From an uncultured Erysipelotrichaceae bacterium (GTDB taxonomy: Bacteria; Bacillota_I; Bacilli_A; RF39; UBA660), in NCBI GenBank assembly GCA_902797415.1, contig CADBSQ010000033.1:1-10238 (forward strand): DNA of 10,238 bases, given 5' to 3'. The notes under the pieces were generated by a model. It did not search any database. It was not told the origin of the DNA and saw only the letters and a program-made list of their open reading frames with translations. Below are positions 7,076 through 10,238 of the stretch, piece by piece (position 1 is the stretch's first letter; each line of letters opens with the position of its first letter). A program made the position numbers and the translations under genes.

Positions 7076-8802
7076 CTACAACATCTCCATTCAATATATC
7101 CCAGGTATTTATTCTTATATTTATTCAAATATGGTTTCTCTTTGAAAATAATTATATCTTTATTCTCATCTTTGATATTATAAACTACTCCCACAAAACT
7201 AGCAGGATTGATACATATTTTTCGTGGACAAGAGGAGCATGAATATTTAAGTTTTTCTGAAGAAGCAATCATTTCTTTGTTTTTTTGAATTGAGTAAACG
7301 GTTGAGACACCTAAATTTACTGAGTTATTAATTAATAAAAAACTAATAAGAACTATTCCAATATACTTGCCAGCCCTTGAAGGATGAGAACAATAAAGTG
7401 TGATAAATGATAACAGCACATAAACATATTCTTGTGGAAAATATCTAACCCACCATGATTCATCTAGAAGAACTGCAAATAAAACCGTAATGAACGCAAA
7501 TATATAAATTAAAAAGAATATTTTCTTGTTTATTTTCCATAACTTAGACGCTGATACCACATAAACTATAGTCGAAATTAATAGTATACCTCCAAATAAA
7601 ATACCTCCACCTGAAATTCTAGTATCCGCGTGTATTAAAGAATATAATTCTTTTTTTTGAAAGGTAAAAGGTATTTTTAATTCAGGACTTCGTTCAACGG
7701 AACTATATATATTGTCAGCACGAGAAAAATTTGAAATTATGAATTTTTCTACTGCGCTTTTTCCCTGAAACGAACTAGGAGAATTAGTAGTCATTATATC
7801 AATTTTATTTTCACCCATTATTGGATAAAAAGGATGACCATGCTTCAAAATATTTTTTGGATATGTGGATAACCCTATCACAAAAACCGCATAAAGAACA
7901 GATATTGCTGAGACACTAACGAATGTTATTAAAAACTTTTTGTCTATCTTTTTATTTAAAAACCGAGCAATATAATAAATAAAGTAACCAAAGCAGTAAA
8001 TACCTGCGAAACCAAACGCAGAAAATTTCACATTAATTATTAGGGCTAATGTTATTGAATATACAATAAACTTTTCAAAAAGACTAATAAAAGTAGTTTT
8101 GCTTTCGAATAGGAAAAAACAATATATCAGAATAGCAAAATATAAATATACCAGAATGTCGATATAATTTGTAAAAAGCTGATTTGTTACAACAGAGAAG
8201 GATATTGAAGCAAGTGAAAATAATAGTGCCAAATAAACATTAATTCCCTGTTCTAAAAGAAAGGATAGTATAAAACAAAACAATATTATAATTGACAGTA
8301 GATTTATGCTTTTAGCACATTCTATATTGTGAGACACTTTATATACGTTTGCTCCAAAGAAGTGGAATCCTTTTGCATATGAATCAATCCATATATAATC
8401 TAAAAAATTAAGAGAGTCATCAAAATCATTAACACTAGTGTAGACAGGATTCCATCCTTCCTTTAGTTCGCCAATGGTTCCTTTTTGATATGTATTACCA
8501 TCAAACGTTCTATCATAAACTTTCCCCTGTATAAGCATTGAACCCATAATAGATATTAAGGAAACAAATAATACAATAAAATATTTTCTTTTTAGATCTG
8601 ACATACCTTTTTTTCTCATAAGAATGTATAAAGACAATATAGAAACCAAAAGTGATGCATAAAAAGTTGAAGCTTGCACACTAACTTTTAAAACAAATAA
8701 AATTGAAGTTAATAAAATATTATTAAATATAAAGGTTAGTACAAACAATCCTATGTAAAACGTTATTTGACTGATATAATTTCTCAATGGTTTCGCCCCC
8801 AC
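7072..8802 (-). CDS. Large polytopic membrane protein, probable GT-C type glycosyltransferase, with Cys-containing C-terminal tail
   Basis: A 576-aa protein with about ten or more membrane segments. After two or three N-terminal helices comes a polar loop with YDRTFDGNTYQ (96-106), EGWNPVY (115-121) and SYAKGFHFFGANVY (141-154). This D/E-containing first outer loop, with GWNP and the YxKG motif, resembles a recurring family of bacterial GT-C-like membrane proteins that I cannot name. Repeated hydrophobic blocks follow to about 500, then a soluble tail with CSSCPRKIC (522-530) and a C-terminal RCCR. I infer sugar transfer outside the membrane from a lipid donor, plausibly the one made by the coupled UbiA enzyme. 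The start is uncertain: GTG 8802 lacks a clear binding site, while TTG 8787, five codons later, has GGGGG (8800-8796) 8 nt before it. The longer form is given. Confidence 0.8.
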   Translation of the reverse strand: MGAKPLRNYISQITFYIGLFVLTFIFNNILLTSILFVLKVSVQASTFYASLLVSILSLYILMRKKGMSDLKRKYFIVLFVSLISIMGSMLIQGKVYDRTFDGNTYQKGTIGELKEGWNPVYTSVNDFDDSLNFLDYIWIDSYAKGFHFFGANVYKVSHNIECAKSINLLSIIILFCFILSFLLEQGINVYLALLFSLASISFSVVTNQLFTNYIDILVYLYFAILIYCFFLFESKTTFISLFEKFIVYSITLALIINVKFSAFGFAGIYCFGYFIYYIARFLNKKIDKKFLITFVSVSAISVLYAVFVIGLSTYPKNILKHGHPFYPIMGENKIDIMTTNSPSSFQGKSAVEKFIISNFSRADNIYSSVERSPELKIPFTFQKKELYSLIHADTRISGGGILFGGILLISTIVYVVSASKLWKINKKIFFLIYIFAFITVLFAVLLDESWWVRYFPQEYVYVLLSFITLYCSHPSRAGKYIGIVLISFLLINNSVNLGVSTVYSIQKNKEMIASSEKLKYSCSSCPRKICINPASFVGVVYNIKDENKDIIIFKEKPYLNKYKNKYLGYIEWRCCR

Positions 8803-8834
8803 TATAAGTTGTAATCTTAATATCTAATAAGAAA

Positions 8835-8863
8835 ATTATATCATATTTTTATTATAAAACCAA
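8835..8863 (-). promoter_or_regulatory. Promoter of the GT-C/ubiA operon
   Basis: On the minus strand, -10 TATAAT (8840-8835) is preceded by TGA (an extended -10), with a weak -35 TTGGTT (8863-8858) at 17 bp. Expected start is about 8828, some 26 nt before GTG 8802. It lies just downstream of the terminator of the radical SAM unit. Confidence 0.65.
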
Positions 8864-8872
8864 TCAATATTT

Positions 8873-8900
8873 AAAAATAAAAACTACCTGCGGTAGTCTT
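8873..8900 (-). terminator. Intrinsic terminator after the radical SAM gene
   Basis: Minus-strand hairpin: stem ACTACC/GGTAGT (8897-8892 with 8888-8883) around loop GCA. It extends by G-U and two A-U pairs, and is followed by the T-tract TTTTATTTTT (8882-8873). It begins inside the stop codon of the radical SAM gene. It separates that unit from the GT-C/ubiA operon. Confidence 0.88.
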
Positions 8901-9771
8901 AAAGTCCTCTATATGCCTCATCTCTCCATGTTTCTTCATGTTCTAAGGCATATTTTAATTCTTTTATCATGCGTTTTTTATCTTTTGGTAAATCACCTTT
9001 TAAAGCAACATAATTTGAAGCATGATTACTTCTAAATACACATTTTTTCTTTACATCGATGTTTTCCAAAATAGTAATTGCTTCCTCAATAACTTCTCTT
9101 GGTTTTAAAAGCTCGAATTCGCCACTTTGAAGCTCATCATAAAGTTTAGTTCCAGGTACAACCATAGTAGTAAGTAAACTCACATAACTTGGATTCATTT
9201 CACTTATAATAGAACCAGTTTCTTTAGCATGCTCTTCTCTATATTTTCTTCCTCCTATACCTGATAGGAATGTTAAACTGGTTTTAATACCAAGATTTTC
9301 AACTTTTTTAACAGCTTCTATCAATTGTTCTCTAGTCTCGCCTTTTTGTATTTTCTCTAAAACAACTGGGCTTCCGGTTTCAACACCTATGTAAACTATT
9401 TTAAGGCCTAGTTTTTTTAACTTTAAAAGATCATCTTCACTTTTATTTAATATATCCTTAGCACGAGCGTAGAGATTAATACTTTCGCACTCTGGAAACA
9501 ATTCATTAATCTTTTTGTAAATATCCTCTAAATAACTTGTTTTACAAATCAAGGCATCACCATCTGCTAAAAATACTTTTTTTACGTAAGAATAGTAATT
9601 TCTAGCAGCCATTAAATCAACAAATACATCCTCTAATGGCCTTATTCTAAACTTTTTTTCTTTAAAAGATGGACAAAACGTACATCTATTCCAAGCACAG
9701 CCAATAGTAACTTGTAAAATCAAACTATAAGCTTCACTTGGTGGTCTATAAATAGCTCCTTCATATCGCAT
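8899..9771 (-). CDS. Radical SAM protein with CX4CX2C cluster motif, function unknown
   Basis: A 290-aa cytosolic protein with a radical SAM TIM-barrel start. Three Cys, C25, C30 and C33 (GCAWNRCTFC), should bind a 4Fe-4S cluster. The spacing is CX4CX2C instead of the usual CX3CX2C. The flanks RPPSEA (9-14), LILQVTIGC (17-25) and KEKKFRIRPLEDV (37-49) match a recurring uncharacterised bacterial family with GCxxNxCTFC that I recall without a name. VFLADGDAL (66-74) and YIGVETGS (127-134) fit the SAM-binding strands of COG1032/Elp3-like proteins. There is no B12 domain, no TRAM domain, and no extra cluster motif (other Cys are scattered), and the C-terminus is basic and acidic helical. The ATG is 2 nt after the stop of the preceding gene with AAGGAG 11 nt upstream, so the two form an operon. 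Substrate unknown; no link to the sugar genes is visible. Confidence 0.9.
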   Translation of the reverse strand: MRYEGAIYRPPSEAYSLILQVTIGCAWNRCTFCPSFKEKKFRIRPLEDVFVDLMAARNYYSYVKKVFLADGDALICKTSYLEDIYKKINELFPECESINLYARAKDILNKSEDDLLKLKKLGLKIVYIGVETGSPVVLEKIQKGETREQLIEAVKKVENLGIKTSLTFLSGIGGRKYREEHAKETGSIISEMNPSYVSLLTTMVVPGTKLYDELQSGEFELLKPREVIEEAITILENIDVKKKCVFRSNHASNYVALKGDLPKDKKRMIKELKYALEHEETWRDEAYRGL

Positions 9772-9773
9772 AA

Positions 9774-10238
9774 CTAATCCAACTCCTTCTCAATCCCTTT
9801 TAATACAAACTCATTTTGATCATTTTTTTCAAAACTAAATTCCACTTTAGTTAACTCTTTTTCATATTTTTTAATATCTATTGTATCACTATAAATTGTA
9901 ACCTCTTTATTTGTTAATACATTGTAAACTTTGTTATCCTTTACATAATAAATTATAGCCTCAATTTCTAGATTATTATTCTCTACCTTACTATCAATGA
10001 CTTCTGTTTTTATAGGAACTATGTCATCTAGTTTACTTTCACTTAACAAGAACAAATTATCTTCTTGAATAAGGTAGACTTTGCTACCAAAGTAAGTAAA
10101 TGGTTTTGAATTAAAACTGCTAAATAGCTGTTTACCTGTACTATCAACTTTTTCCTTGTCTATTGTAAGGATACTATCTTTTTTTTCAAACTCCTCTTTC
10201 GACAAATAGTTAAAAACTAATTCCATTTTTACATCATC
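9774..10238 (-). CDS. Unrecognised protein, probably the C-terminal part of a longer gene cut by the right edge
   Basis: The frame stops at TAG 9776-9774 and stays open to the right edge. An ATG at 10226 would give 150 aa, but it has no convincing Shine-Dalgarno (GATGATGTAAAA before it), and the four codons upstream to the edge (Asp-Asp-Val-Lys) are also open, so the true start is probably outside. The visible part has no signal peptide or membrane helix and no Cys. It is rich in Lys, Glu, Asp, Val and Ile, with alternating strand-like segments (TYFGSKVYLI, IEAIIYYVKDNKVYNVL, TKVEFSFEKN), which suggests a beta-rich domain like those on extracytoplasmic or anchored Bacillota proteins. I do not recognise the family. 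It precedes the radical SAM gene by 2 nt and is presumably co-transcribed with it. Confidence 0.7.
   Translation of the reverse strand, partial: DDVKMELVFNYLSKEEFEKKDSILTIDKEKVDSTGKQLFSSFNSKPFTYFGSKVYLIQEDNLFLLSESKLDDIVPIKTEVIDSKVENNNLEIEAIIYYVKDNKVYNVLTNKEVTIYSDTIDIKKYEKELTKVEFSFEKNDQNEFVLKGIEKELD

Noticed and set aside
7057..7080. TGA read as tryptophan at the end of the 576-aa gene
   Set aside because: Reading through would add only six residues. TGG is used for Trp wherever checked, and TGA fits an ATGA overlap with the next start.
1..10238. CRISPR arrays, tRNA/rRNA genes, insertion sequences, attachment sites
   Set aside because: No regularly spaced direct repeats, cloverleaf-like segments, transposase motifs or terminal inverted repeats were seen by eye on either strand.

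Overview
The window is about 28% G+C by eye and codes in a style typical of a low-GC Bacillota (Bacilli or Clostridia type). Proteins are rich in Lys, Ile and Asn, promoters match the sigma-A consensus, and ribosome-binding sites are variants of AGGAGGTGAT. Every tryptophan codon I checked is TGG, and TGA works as a stop (a 4-nt ATGA start/stop overlap at 7072-7075), so a Mycoplasma-type code is unlikely. I cannot name the genus.

The content is a cell-surface polysaccharide region. Reading leftward on the minus strand from 4360: a polyprenyl-phosphate-type family 2 glycosyltransferase, a GtrA-type flippase gene that is broken by two single-base frameshifts, galE (UDP-glucose/UDP-GlcNAc 4-epimerase), then a two-gene Wzm/Wzt (TagG/TagH-like) ABC-2 exporter with its own good promoter. 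The last gene, cut by the left edge, starts with a beta-rich domain and may be a glycosyltransferase. Genes are tightly packed: GT/gtrA overlap by 8 nt, gtrA/galE are separated only by the ribosome-binding site, and the exporter genes abut.

The only plus-strand gene (4479-6239) starts from a promoter divergent from the GT2 promoter. It encodes a large polytopic membrane protein resembling DUF6020 and GT-C glycosyltransferases. It converges, with a 4-nt overlap of the coding ends, on a minus-strand pair (8802 to 6236). This pair is a second GT-C-like membrane protein followed, through the 4-nt overlap, by a UbiA-family enzyme that closely resembles decaprenyl-phosphate phosphoribosyltransferase. 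This looks like a donor-making enzyme coupled to the transferase that uses the donor, and suggests a pentofuranose (ribose or arabinose) decoration of a surface glycan.

The right end (8899-10238) is a separate minus-strand unit: a small unrecognised protein open to the window edge, then a radical SAM enzyme with an unusual CX4CX2C cluster motif. It ends in a clear intrinsic terminator at 8873-8900. This unit has no visible link to the polysaccharide genes.

Taken together, lipid-linked sugars are made on the inner membrane face (GT2, UbiA), flipped (GtrA, possibly dead here), and added outside by GT-C transferases. GalE supplies galactose-type nucleotide sugars, and the ABC exporter moves a lipid-linked polymer out. 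No mobile element, tRNA, rRNA or CRISPR was seen.
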